Positions 7,753-15,571 of a DNA stretch of 64,000 bases are shown one piece after another. Position 1 is the first letter of the stretch, and each line of letters begins with the position of its first letter. The stretch covers positions 310,001 to 374,000 of the forward strand of contig JBQDEV010000001.1 in NCBI GenBank assembly GCA_052084925.1, read 5' to 3'. The DNA is from CmP2 sp052084925 (GTDB lineage: Bacteria > Actinomycetota > Actinomycetes > Actinomycetales > Micrococcaceae). The notes under the pieces were generated by a model that made no database searches, was not told the DNA's origin, and saw nothing but the letters and a program-made list of their open reading frames with translations. Position numbers and translations under genes: made by a program.

Positions 7753-8961
7753 TCACCCCTGAAACGCGATGATCCTCTCGATTCCGGCGGCCACCGCGTC
7801 GTAACCGGCTGCGAAGGAGACGCGCACGTACTCGTTGCCGCGGGCCGTGTCGAAGTCATCTCCCGGCGTCAGCGCCACGTGCGCCTCCTCCAGCAGGGCC
7901 CGGCAGTAGGCCCCGGAGGATCCGTAACGGTCGAGCATGGGTTGCGGGATACGCGCGTAGAAGTAAAAGGCACCGTCTGCGGGTGCGGCATCAGTCCACC
8001 CCAGCCCCGCCTGATGTTCCAGCATCAGCGCTCGGGTGCGTGCGAATTCGCGCACCTGTCCATCGCATTCGGCGTAGGCCTCGGGGCTGAATGCCTCGAT
8101 CGCCGCATACTGAGCCGCAGCCGGCGGGCACAGGGACACCGACCCGCTCAGTGCATTGACCGCCGGGGCCAGATCGTCGGGCATCAGCATCCACCCCACA
8201 CGCCACCCGGGCATGCCCCAGTATTTGGAGAAGGAGCTGATCACGATGGCGTCGCGCCCGAATTCCCAGGCGCAGTGCCCACGCCCTTCTCCGGTGTAGG
8301 TGATGCCGTGGTAGATCTCGTCGGACACCAGCCGCACCCCACGCGCCGAGGTCCATTCGGTGAGTTCGCGCAGGTTCTCCGCGGTGATCATGGTTCCCGT
8401 CGGGTTATTCGGCGACGCCACCACCACGCCCGCCAATTCGCCGTGTTCGGCGACGGCGCGGTCCAGCATGGCACCGGTCAGCTGGAATCCCGTCTCCGCA
8501 CCGGCATCGACTTCCACCACCTGGCAGCCCAGCGCGGTGAGGATGTTCCGGTACGCCGCATAGCCGGGGCGAGCCACCGCCACCCGATCGCCGACGTCGA
8601 AAGCCGCAAGGAAAGCAGCGACGAAAGCACCCGACGAACCGGTCGTCACCGCCACATGCTCAGCCCGCACCCCGGTGTCGGAATCATCGAATCCGTACCA
8701 ACTGCGGTAGTGCCCGGCAATCGCCTCGCGCAGGCCGCGCACGCCCAGTACCGGCGTGTAGTTCAGCGCCCCTCCGGCCCCATGAACCGCTGCGGCACGT
8801 TCATTCACCGGGGTCGGCGCACCGCCACCCGGTTCTCCCGCACAGAGCGACACCACGTTGTGGCCCTGGGCCCGTAGCTCGGCCACGCGCCCTAGAATGT
8901 CCATCACCTGGAACGGGGGTACCTGCGAGCGCTGCGAGGGGCGAAAGGATGAACCAGTCAT
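7753..8961 (-). CDS. Class I/II PLP-dependent aminotransferase
   Basis: A 402-residue fold-type I aminotransferase. PLP-site motifs are present in order: SPNNPTGT (residues 183-190), DEIYHG, and the Schiff-base lysine Lys246 in SSFSKYWGMPGWRVGW. The C-terminal Arg for the substrate carboxylate lies in YVRVSFA. The family includes aspartate, alanine and aromatic aminotransferases, and specificity cannot be called. On the minus strand a TAGGAT hexamer lies about six bases before the ATG, so the message is probably leaderless. It follows the ferredoxin reductase gene on the same strand after about 100 bp but has core-like GC, so I do not group it with the P450 genes. Confidence 0.9.
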   Translation of the reverse strand: MTGSSFRPSQRSQVPPFQVMDILGRVAELRAQGHNVVSLCAGEPGGGAPTPVNERAAAVHGAGGALNYTPVLGVRGLREAIAGHYRSWYGFDDSDTGVRAEHVAVTTGSSGAFVAAFLAAFDVGDRVAVARPGYAAYRNILTALGCQVVEVDAGAETGFQLTGAMLDRAVAEHGELAGVVVASPNNPTGTMITAENLRELTEWTSARGVRLVSDEIYHGITYTGEGRGHCAWEFGRDAIVISSFSKYWGMPGWRVGWMLMPDDLAPAVNALSGSVSLCPPAAAQYAAIEAFSPEAYAECDGQVREFARTRALMLEHQAGLGWTDAAPADGAFYFYARIPQPMLDRYGSSGAYCRALLEEAHVALTPGDDFDTARGNEYVRVSFAAGYDAVAAGIERIIAFQG

Positions 8962-9062
8962 GCCCTGATCCTAGACGCCCGCCTACCGCCCCGTCAGCGG
9001 TGCGAGACCGAGTCGAGAAAGCTTCGCTGAGGCGTTGTTGGCCGCATGGCTCGTTCTCGTAG

Positions 9063-10331
9063 TCAGACCACTGCACGCGCTTCGGCTGAAGAGCTGGCCC
9101 GTTTAGCCCAACCCTTCAGGGTGAAATCCGGATCATCAACTTCCTGCCACCGCAGTGGACGTCGTTCAGGCCGCAAAAGTTTACGGGCGGCCATATGGTC
9201 AGCTGCGGAGTTCAGAGATTCAACGGCTACCAGCGTGTCCTCCGCGTCGAAATGCAGAAGTGAGAAACGTTCTTGGTGGGCACCCTCGATTCGCCGTGAC
9301 TTAACAGCAGCATCCATCAAGCCCACGATCTGTATCTTGTGGGGACCCTGAATGGTCCAGAACCATGGCACGGCTTCGTAGGCTTCTTGCTCACCTAATA
9401 TTGACCGCGCAACATGCTTTCCTTGATCGGAAGCATTCTGTACGGATTCATGTCGAGTTCCGTGCTGTTCTCGCCCTAAGACGCGCGCGCAATCACCAAT
9501 GGCAAAGATGTGCGGATCGCTTGTCCGCAGTGTCTCATCCACCATTATTCCGTCGTCAACGGCGAGGCCTGCCGCCGAAGCAAGCTCGAGGTCGGGATCA
9601 GCGCCGATTCCCACCACCATGAGGTCGGCTTCGAGCGCGGTGTCCTCACTGGTTGTCGCTATTAGTCGTCCATCGATGGTCGTTTCGTCGACTGGCTCCA
9701 CCGAAACAACACGATGGTTGAGCAAGAATCTTGTTCCTTGAGCTCGATGCCAATCGACCGTCCAACTCGACATTTCCTCGCTAAGTGTTCGACGAAGTGC
9801 ACGGGCACCGGGCGTCACGACAGTCACCTCAATCCCTCGCCGAACGGCTACCGCAGCAAATTCCAGACCGATAAACCCACCACCGACGACCACAGCTTCG
9901 TGGCAGTTCTTCAGTGATTGGCTCAGGCGAACCGCATCGTCGAAGGTACGGAGATAATGGATTCTCGCTTCTGAAGGGTGACGCCCGTCCAGGACCAACC
10001 GACGTGTTCGCGATCCCGTGGCCAACACCAAGTACGTGTACTCGATGACCTCGTCCGCGAGATGCACGAGTTTGCGACACCGATCTATGGATTCAACGCG
10101 GGATTCGAGACGCAATTCGATGTTTCCAGAAGCAAAGAACGACTCAGTACGCAGAGGTAACGGCGATAGCTTTTCCTGCCCGACCAACAGGTCCTTAGAT
10201 AGTGGAGGCCTCTGGTAGGGAGCCCTCGACTCATCAGACAGGATAATAATACGGTCGTCGTATCCTGCCGACCTCAAAGAATCGGCAGCCTGCACGCCTG
10301 CCTGCCCTGCCCCAACAACGACGACTGTCAT
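9063..10331 (-). CDS. NAD(P)H-dependent ferredoxin reductase of a P450 system
   Basis: A 422-residue protein of the putidaredoxin-reductase/rhodocoxin-reductase type. An N-terminal FAD motif (VVVGAGQAG, from residue 4) is followed by YQRPPLSK, and a second Rossmann motif for NAD(P)H (VVVGGGFIGLEFA) lies near residue 147. GDCA with a C-terminal reductase domain completes the fold. It would pass electrons from NAD(P)H to the 2Fe-2S ferredoxin encoded two bases upstream. Both genes form an operon read away from the LysR and P450 genes. GC is clearly below that of the flanking aminotransferase, which suggests that it arrived with the P450 block. Confidence 0.92.
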   Translation of the reverse strand: MTVVVVGAGQAGVQAADSLRSAGYDDRIIILSDESRAPYQRPPLSKDLLVGQEKLSPLPLRTESFFASGNIELRLESRVESIDRCRKLVHLADEVIEYTYLVLATGSRTRRLVLDGRHPSEARIHYLRTFDDAVRLSQSLKNCHEAVVVGGGFIGLEFAAVAVRRGIEVTVVTPGARALRRTLSEEMSSWTVDWHRAQGTRFLLNHRVVSVEPVDETTIDGRLIATTSEDTALEADLMVVGIGADPDLELASAAGLAVDDGIMVDETLRTSDPHIFAIGDCARVLGREQHGTRHESVQNASDQGKHVARSILGEQEAYEAVPWFWTIQGPHKIQIVGLMDAAVKSRRIEGAHQERFSLLHFDAEDTLVAVESLNSAADHMAARKLLRPERRPLRWQEVDDPDFTLKGWAKRASSSAEARAVV

Positions 10332-10333
10332 GA

Positions 10334-10660
10334 CTAGATCTGTTCCTCAGGAACGTCGACTTCAATGTGCTCCAGGTCGGCCGTCACGGCAATCTGACAG
10401 CCGAGGCGACTTCGCTCTTCATCCCTCTCAGACGCAGTCACCTCAAGCATTTCCTCCTCGTCTTCGCTCACGGGCGGCAAGCTCGAAAGGAAAGAATCAC
10501 GCACGTAAACATGGCAAGTAGCGCACATAGCTTGGCCCCCACACTCACCGATGATCCCTGGGACGCCATTTTTGAGCGCTTCTTGCATGAGCCTTCCACC
10601 AGGTTCGACAGCGATGGTCTGCTCGCTGCCATCTGGCTGGTGATAAGTAATCGTCGGCAT
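10334..10660 (-). CDS. 2Fe-2S ferredoxin, adrenodoxin/putidaredoxin type
   Basis: The protein is 108 residues long from the ATG at 10660, which has AGAGGGGA upstream. Longer in-frame extensions to 10834 add unrelated hydrophobic sequence and are rejected. The four cluster ligands are Cys40, Cys46, Cys49 and Cys88 in the C-X5-C-X2-C...C pattern of P450-partner ferredoxins (GECGGQAMCATC). It is the one-electron carrier between the adjacent reductase and the cytochrome P450 encoded at 11868. Placement of reductase, ferredoxin and P450 within 4 kb makes this a self-contained class I P450 system. Confidence 0.92.
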   Translation of the reverse strand: MPTITYHQPDGSEQTIAVEPGGRLMQEALKNGVPGIIGECGGQAMCATCHVYVRDSFLSSLPPVSEDEEEMLEVTASERDEERSRLGCQIAVTADLEHIEVDVPEEQI

Positions 10661-10737
10661 CCGGTCCCCTCTTGATCTTGTGCTGTAGAGCTTTCTCTCA
10701 CTCATACTGTGCACTACCTCACATCGAAGCAAGCGAC

Positions 10738-10765
10738 TATATATGATGAATATCATCGATATAAT
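10738..10765. promoter_or_regulatory. AT-rich imperfect dyad in the ferredoxin/LysR divergent promoter
   Basis: An AT-rich dyad with core GATG-AATAT-CATC, flanked by TATA repeats on both sides, lies midway between the divergent ferredoxin and LysR genes. LysR regulators commonly bind interrupted dyads in such positions. The match is imperfect, and the assignment rests on location. Confidence 0.35.
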
Positions 10766-10806
10766 CGAACTAAGAGCGGAATCGGCAGCGGACAAGTTGA
10801 AGAAGC

Positions 10807-11757
10807 ATGCACAGCGAAAAATCAAACGAAACACCCTCCATCCCCTTCACCTTCAGGCAACTGGAGATCTTCTGCGTTGTTGTCGAGCAGCAATCAGCCA
10901 CAGCGGCCGCGAAACAGCTACATGTTGCGCAATCTTCCGTATCGGCTTCCCTAGCCGAACTTGAGCGCCTCGTCGGACGTCAGCTCCTAATGCGGAAACA
11001 AGCCCGCGGCACTTGGCCAACAGCCGCAGGGAAACAGCTGTACCGCGAAGCCACAGTCCTCCTTCACGCTGGCCGCGAGATGCACGGTCGATTACAGGAG
11101 CGTGATGGGCAGATTCGCGGCCCTTTGACCATCGGCCTCTACCGGACACTCGCCCCCTATATAGCACCGCTCCTTCTCACCGAGTTCGCGCAGGCGCACC
11201 CAAACACGAATGTCACCATTGTGGAGGGGGACCAGCCCGAACTCTTCGATGACCTCAATGCCGGCAACCTCGATGCAGCAATTACCTACCGAACCCCAAC
11301 ATCAAGTGGAATCGCAGGCGCCTTGGTCACCGCGCGCCGACCGCATGTTCTCCTCTCGGCCCAACATCGATTCGCGCAGCAAGAAGCTCTCACTCTCCAA
11401 GAGATCGAAGAAGAACCGCTCGTCCTATTGGCCGACACTCCGAGTCGAGACCACACACTTGAATTACTCGGCATCTCACTCGACAGCCCTCGCATCGCTC
11501 TCACGGCGACGTCAATGCCGCTGACTAGGGCACTCGTCGGCCACGGCCTTGGCGTAACCATCCTTGTTCAGCCCGACGCCTCGTCGGTCACCGTCGACGG
11601 GATGCCAGTAGTTGAGATTCCGCTAAAAACAAACGCAGCCCCAACCGCTACCCACCTCTACTGGCGCACGTCGGCTTTGGAACGACGCCCTCCCCGACGA
11701 GTAATGACTCTTCTCAGCTTCTGCAGGGAAAGACTGGACGTAAACCGGGATCCCTGA
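10807..11757 (+). CDS. LysR family transcriptional regulator
   Basis: A 316-residue LTTR. The N-terminal helix-turn-helix is FTFRQLEIFCVVVEQQSATAA followed by AAKQLHVAQSSVSASLAELE, and the periplasmic-binding-like effector domain starts with PLTIGLYRTLAPYIAPLLL. It lies between the ferredoxin operon (divergent) and the P450 gene (same strand), so it probably activates the electron-transfer genes, perhaps in response to the P450 substrate. Coexistence with a nearby MarR gene suggests two-layer control of the same pathway. GC content matches the P450 block rather than the core. Confidence 0.88.
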   Translation: MHSEKSNETPSIPFTFRQLEIFCVVVEQQSATAAAKQLHVAQSSVSASLAELERLVGRQLLMRKQARGTWPTAAGKQLYREATVLLHAGREMHGRLQERDGQIRGPLTIGLYRTLAPYIAPLLLTEFAQAHPNTNVTIVEGDQPELFDDLNAGNLDAAITYRTPTSSGIAGALVTARRPHVLLSAQHRFAQQEALTLQEIEEEPLVLLADTPSRDHTLELLGISLDSPRIALTATSMPLTRALVGHGLGVTILVQPDASSVTVDGMPVVEIPLKTNAAPTATHLYWRTSALERRPPRRVMTLLSFCRERLDVNRDP

Positions 11758-11823
11758 GGTTACTTCGACACAGCCAGCCCAACAGCCGTGAGCCTTGTCA
11801 CAATGAACAGGACATGAGACTCT

Positions 11824-11839
11824 AGTTGCAATTGCAACT
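11824..11839. promoter_or_regulatory. MarR-type operator upstream of the P450
   Basis: AGTTGCAATTGCAACT is a perfect 16-bp palindrome just before a TATGCT -10-like hexamer (11842-11847) and 29 bp before the P450 ATG. Its 14-bp core recurs exactly at 15503-15516, upstream of the ABC binding-protein gene. A TTG inside the palindrome opens a longer P450 frame, but AGGAG at the proper distance supports the ATG at 11868. Confidence 0.7.
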
Positions 11840-11867
11840 CTTATGCTCGGTCTTCACAGGAGTCTCC

Positions 11868-13106
11868 ATGCCGACGTCTACTGATCGCATCACGCGACTT
11901 GATCTAAACCCGTTTTCCGAAGGATCCCTGACGGATCCCTTCCCGGTTGAAGATCAGATTCGCGAAGCAGGACCTTTGGTTTGGCTTGAGCCTCTCCAAA
12001 TCTGGGCAACAGGACGGTACTCACTCGTTCAAGATGTCTTCTTAGACCACGAACGATTCATCTCTTCGCGCGGGACCGGGCTCACGAATACTGCGAAGGA
12101 GAAGAACTGGCGTAAACAGAGCGTCATCCTCGAGCAGGATCCACCGGAACATGCCCACACCAGGAAAATTATGTCGAGTGTTCTGTCGCTGAAAACGGTC
12201 AAACAACTCAAGGATTCCTTTCAATCCGTCGCCGATGCGATGGTCTCTGAGCTTTGTGAGCGCGGCGAGTTCGATGCCGTTACCGATCTCGCGGAGGCCT
12301 TCCCACTCAAAGTTCTCCCCGATGCTGTTGGCCTAGCTCCGGAGGGTCGGCAGCATCTACTCACCTATGCCAATCTCAATTTTCAAGCAATGGGTCCCAA
12401 GGATGCGCTCTATGAGCGTGCCGTTGAACAAGCGGCGCAAGCTTCAGAGTATGTGGAGTGGCAGATGCGGCGGGAGAACCTTGATGAGTCCAAACTAGCC
12501 GGGCGGCTTTTCGCAGCTGCCGATGAAGGTGAAATCACCGAAGAACAGGCAGGGTTACTTGTACGCACATTCCTCTCGGCTGGTCTGGACACAACGATGC
12601 TCGGCATTGGATTGTCCATTGAGGCACTCGCCAATCATCCGCGCGCATGGCAGCTACTCACTGAATCTCCGAAACTTGCACGAACGGTATTTGAGGAGAC
12701 CCTTCGAGCGTACGCGCCCAGCCCATTCATCGGTAGAACCGTCAAGGATGACATGGAGTTCGCCGGGGTGATGCTTCGCAAGGACCAGAAGATCATCACG
12801 TGCACCAGCGCGGCTAATCGAGACCCACGACATTGGGACCGTCCCACCGATTTCGACATCGAGCGTGATGTTCGCGGGCATGCATCCTTCGGATACGGAA
12901 TTCACGCCTGTGTCGGGCAGATGATGGCACGCATGGAGGCCGAGTCTGTCCTTCGCGCGCTTGCAGAACAGGTCAAGTCGATCGAAGTCACCGGATCTCC
13001 GAAAAGAAAAATCAACCACTGGCTCCGCGGCTATGAAAGCCTGCCCGTCAAAGTGAAGCCTAAACGAGCCAATTCGCAAGTACCCGCCAGCGGTCATTCC
13101 GACTAG
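11868..13106 (+). CDS. Cytochrome P450, CYP199A-like (probable para-substituted benzoate O-demethylase)
   Basis: The 412-residue protein starts at the ATG at 11868 (AGGAG 6 nt upstream). All core P450 motifs are present: I-helix AGLDTT (238-243, acid-alcohol pair Asp241/Thr242), ExxR (Glu277-Arg280), and heme loop FGYGIHACVG with ligand Cys348. From memory of CYP199A2/A4, several stretches match closely: SSRGTGL, VILEQDPPEH, DLAEAFPLKVLPDAVGL and the I-helix. CYP199A enzymes oxidatively demethylate 4-methoxybenzoate and related para-substituted aromatic acids, releasing formaldehyde. I infer a similar reaction; no alignment was run. Ferredoxin and reductase partners are encoded nearby. A palindromic MarR-type operator sits in its promoter, and a strong hairpin follows the gene. 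Confidence 0.9.
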   Translation: MPTSTDRITRLDLNPFSEGSLTDPFPVEDQIREAGPLVWLEPLQIWATGRYSLVQDVFLDHERFISSRGTGLTNTAKEKNWRKQSVILEQDPPEHAHTRKIMSSVLSLKTVKQLKDSFQSVADAMVSELCERGEFDAVTDLAEAFPLKVLPDAVGLAPEGRQHLLTYANLNFQAMGPKDALYERAVEQAAQASEYVEWQMRRENLDESKLAGRLFAAADEGEITEEQAGLLVRTFLSAGLDTTMLGIGLSIEALANHPRAWQLLTESPKLARTVFEETLRAYAPSPFIGRTVKDDMEFAGVMLRKDQKIITCTSAANRDPRHWDRPTDFDIERDVRGHASFGYGIHACVGQMMARMEAESVLRALAEQVKSIEVTGSPKRKINHWLRGYESLPVKVKPKRANSQVPASGHSD

Positions 13107-13118
13107 GACGACTGTTGC

Positions 13119-13165
13119 AGCAACGGGCGTCGCTCGGGTGCAATCCCCGGCTGACGCCCGTTGCT
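13119..13165. terminator. Bidirectional terminator between P450 and DAK genes
   Basis: A 13-bp perfect stem (AGCAACGGGCGTC with its complement at 13153-13165) encloses a 21-nt loop that itself contains a CGGG/CCCG mini-stem. It lies between the convergent P450 and dihydroxyacetone kinase genes. Confidence 0.75.
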
Positions 13166-13173
13166 ATTTCGAC

Positions 13174-14883
13174 TCACCCTTCGCTGACGGCCTCCCTTAC
13201 GGCGTCCAACAGCAGATAGATCGCGTACGCACCCGGATCGGGATAACCTAAGACACGCTCCCGGACATAGGACGATCGTCCACGCTTCGCGATCATTTGA
13301 GCAGTCGCCTCGGCTCCTTGCCGGGCAGCTTCCACCGCGCGGTTCAATACATCTTCCAACGTGTCTCGTTCAGTGCTGGAGGACAGAGCCTCTACGGCTG
13401 GCGCCAGAGCATCAATCATGGTGCGGTCGCCCACTTGCGCCCCGCCTAAGTTCTTGATGCCAGTCAGGCCGCCTCCCAGTGCATCTGCCCAAGAGTGCAG
13501 AGACAATGAGGGTTCAGAGTTCTCTGTAGCCAACCTTTCGGCCATGCGAAGCAACATGACCGCATACAAGGGACCAGAGGTTCCACCAACGGACTTTCGC
13601 ACCGTTGCCGAAAGCCGCGCAAGCGTGTCAGCCCATGAAACAGGAAGCGAGTCCACCGTTTCACCGATGGCTTCTGCGCCACGTTTGAGACTAATCCCGA
13701 GATCACCGTCGCCGACCTTTTGGTCCATATCTGTAAGCATCGGCTCAGCCCCGATGATCTCGGTCAGAATACCCTTCAGTCGCTCCCGGTCGCGATCGCT
13801 GAGAAACAGACCATTACTCCGACCTACTTCTTCTAGTAGCCCCTCATCTTCCTCCACGACCATTTCGCGATTGACCAGTCCACCTTCATTGGCCCACGCG
13901 AACACGTCAACTGGTCGGTCGAGCAGTCGGACTAGTTCGTCGTCGACTCTCAGTACAGTCAATGAACAACCCGGCATTTCCATTGACGTCAGAAAGGTTC
14001 CGCACCACATGCGGCTCACGTCAATCTTCCTCACTTGAAGTTGGCGAATAACTTCACCAGCGACAAGAGTCATCTCCATAATGGATGTGCCACCCAGGTT
14101 GTTGAGCATGACCGCGACTGAGTCATCCTTGACCAGCGAGGCGGATTCGAGGGTCTTTGAGAGCAAACGACTCACGGTCTCCTGAGCACTCATCACTTCA
14201 GAGCGCTCGCTCCCTGGCTCACCATGTATTCCCAGTCCCCACTCGATCTCAGTGGTTCCGAGTTCAAAGCTGGGAGCACCTGCGGCTGGGACAGTGCAGG
14301 CGCCCAAGGCAATACTCATCGTCGCCATGCCATCGGCCGCCGCCTGAGATCTCGTCGCGACTTCGTTCACCGAAGCGCCTTCTGCGGCAAGCGCCCCCGC
14401 GATCTTATGGACGAACACCGTTCCTGCAAGGCCGCGGGCACCTGGCCCGGATCCCGCACTCGCGATCGCCACATCATCTGCGACAGTAACAACAGCGGTC
14501 TCAATGCCGTCCACACGCGCTATTTCTGCCGCTAGCCCAAAGTTCAGGACATCACCCGTGTAGTTCTTAACGATCAGCACAACCCCCATACCCTGATCAA
14601 CGGCTCGAATGGCTCTCAATACATCGTCTACCGAGGGCGATGTGAACACCTCCCCAGAGACGGCACCAGCCAACATGCCCGACCCCACATAGCCCGCATG
14701 GGCCGGCTCGTGTCCAGCACCCCCGCCCGAAAGCACCGCGACCTGAGGTTTAATCGTGCTGTCAGCGGGCAAGTGCAGAATCGTGTTACTTCCCCCGAGT
14801 AAGCGCAGATCTGGGCGCAAGGCGACGATGCCTTCAAGAGATTGGCGGACAACGTCTTCTGGCTTATTGATCAGTTTCTTCAC
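13174..14883 (-). CDS. Dihydroxyacetone kinase, single-chain DhaK-DhaL (ATP-dependent)
   Basis: The protein has 569 residues from the GTG at 14883, which has AAGGAG six bases upstream; this gives the usual MKKLIN N-terminus. The DhaK half holds GGGAGHEPAHAGY (53-65) and His220 in GIHGEPG, the residue that binds the ketose covalently. The DhaL half begins near residue 355 and has the Mg-ATP motif DQKVGDGD (Asp387, Asp392, Asp394). Fused DAKs phosphorylate dihydroxyacetone or related short ketoses such as erythrulose. The gene faces away from a MarR gene and converges on the P450. A link to formaldehyde assimilation is possible but needs a dihydroxyacetone synthase, which is absent here. Confidence 0.9.
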   Translation of the reverse strand: MKKLINKPEDVVRQSLEGIVALRPDLRLLGGSNTILHLPADSTIKPQVAVLSGGGAGHEPAHAGYVGSGMLAGAVSGEVFTSPSVDDVLRAIRAVDQGMGVVLIVKNYTGDVLNFGLAAEIARVDGIETAVVTVADDVAIASAGSGPGARGLAGTVFVHKIAGALAAEGASVNEVATRSQAAADGMATMSIALGACTVPAAGAPSFELGTTEIEWGLGIHGEPGSERSEVMSAQETVSRLLSKTLESASLVKDDSVAVMLNNLGGTSIMEMTLVAGEVIRQLQVRKIDVSRMWCGTFLTSMEMPGCSLTVLRVDDELVRLLDRPVDVFAWANEGGLVNREMVVEEDEGLLEEVGRSNGLFLSDRDRERLKGILTEIIGAEPMLTDMDQKVGDGDLGISLKRGAEAIGETVDSLPVSWADTLARLSATVRKSVGGTSGPLYAVMLLRMAERLATENSEPSLSLHSWADALGGGLTGIKNLGGAQVGDRTMIDALAPAVEALSSSTERDTLEDVLNRAVEAARQGAEATAQMIAKRGRSSYVRERVLGYPDPGAYAIYLLLDAVREAVSEG

Positions 14884-14913
14884 ATCATTCTCCTTGTTGT
14901 GATGGACCTTGAC

Positions 14914-14933
14914 CATCGCCGTAACGAGCGATG
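14914..14933. promoter_or_regulatory. Inverted repeat in the DAK/MarR divergent promoter
   Basis: CATCGC and GCGATG arms flank eight bases in the 63-bp gap between the divergent kinase and MarR genes. It does not match the GTTGCAATTGCAAC palindrome, so it may bind a different regulator or be chance. Confidence 0.3.
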
Positions 14934-14946
14934 ATTAGATGGGGAC

Positions 14947-15435
14947 ATGGAAGATTTCGAACCAATCCGTGAGCCATTGCGTCGCACGATCCAGCGGGAG
15001 AGCTTTGCGCCTGCCTACATCGCGCTTGTTGCCAATGCTCACGAATGGGGTGGATCAAGGATTTACGAGGAGAATTTTGGTGTCACCTCGCCAGACTTCG
15101 CGATTCTTTCGACCCTGTCGAACAACCCTGGTTGCCAAGCGGTCGACATCACCGAAATAGTTGCTTTGGACAAATCTGTCGTCAGTCGACGCCTCAAACG
15201 GCTCAAAGACAAAGGCCTCGTAACCTGGGAACGAGAAGACAGTCGAAGACGATTGTTCCTGACGCATCGGGGCGCAGAAGTTCACGATCGCGTTCTCCCA
15301 GTCGCACTTGAGCGCGCCAAACGCATGACACATGGATTCTCCGATGAAGAGCGGAACCAACTCCACGACTTCTTAATGCGTCTCTTTGAGAATCGAGAAC
15401 TTATGAACTCCACGGATGATCTCCCCTTGTCCTAG
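14947..15435 (+). CDS. MarR family transcriptional regulator
   Basis: This 162-residue protein has a typical MarR winged helix-turn-helix: NPGCQAVDITEIV, then LDKSVVSRRLKRLKDKGLV, then the wing EREDSRRRLFLT, flanked by helical dimerisation segments. MarR regulators of this size commonly repress aromatic-acid catabolic genes and release DNA on binding a phenolic or acyl-CoA ligand. The gene is divergent from the DAK gene and precedes a binding-protein gene by 136 bp. The identical palindromes before the P450 and the binding protein are its best candidate operators. Confidence 0.88.
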   Translation: MEDFEPIREPLRRTIQRESFAPAYIALVANAHEWGGSRIYEENFGVTSPDFAILSTLSNNPGCQAVDITEIVALDKSVVSRRLKRLKDKGLVTWEREDSRRRLFLTHRGAEVHDRVLPVALERAKRMTHGFSDEERNQLHDFLMRLFENRELMNSTDDLPLS

Positions 15436-15492
15436 ACACAGGTCATTACTCAGGGCCATCTCAACTGACCCCTTGCCCTATTTTATGTGACC

Positions 15493-15516
15493 TGCAACAC
15501 TTGTTGCAATTGCAAC
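15493..15516. promoter_or_regulatory. Overlapping double MarR-type operator upstream of the ABC binding protein
   Basis: Two perfect dyads overlap: TGCAACA-CT-TGTTGCA (15493-15508) and GTTGCAATTGCAAC (15503-15516). The second is identical to the core of the P450 operator at 11825-11838. The tandem arrangement would allow two dimers to bind on one DNA face. Confidence 0.7.
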
Positions 15517-15571
15517 TCCGCAATTGTCGCATCAGCTCACGCGTTCGCGAGGCGCACTATGAGGGGTATCG

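Noticed and set aside
10334..10834. Longer 166-residue ferredoxin
   Set aside because: The extra 58 residues are hydrophobic and Cys/Ser-rich, unrelated to ferredoxins. The ATG at 10660 has a good ribosome site and gives the normal length.
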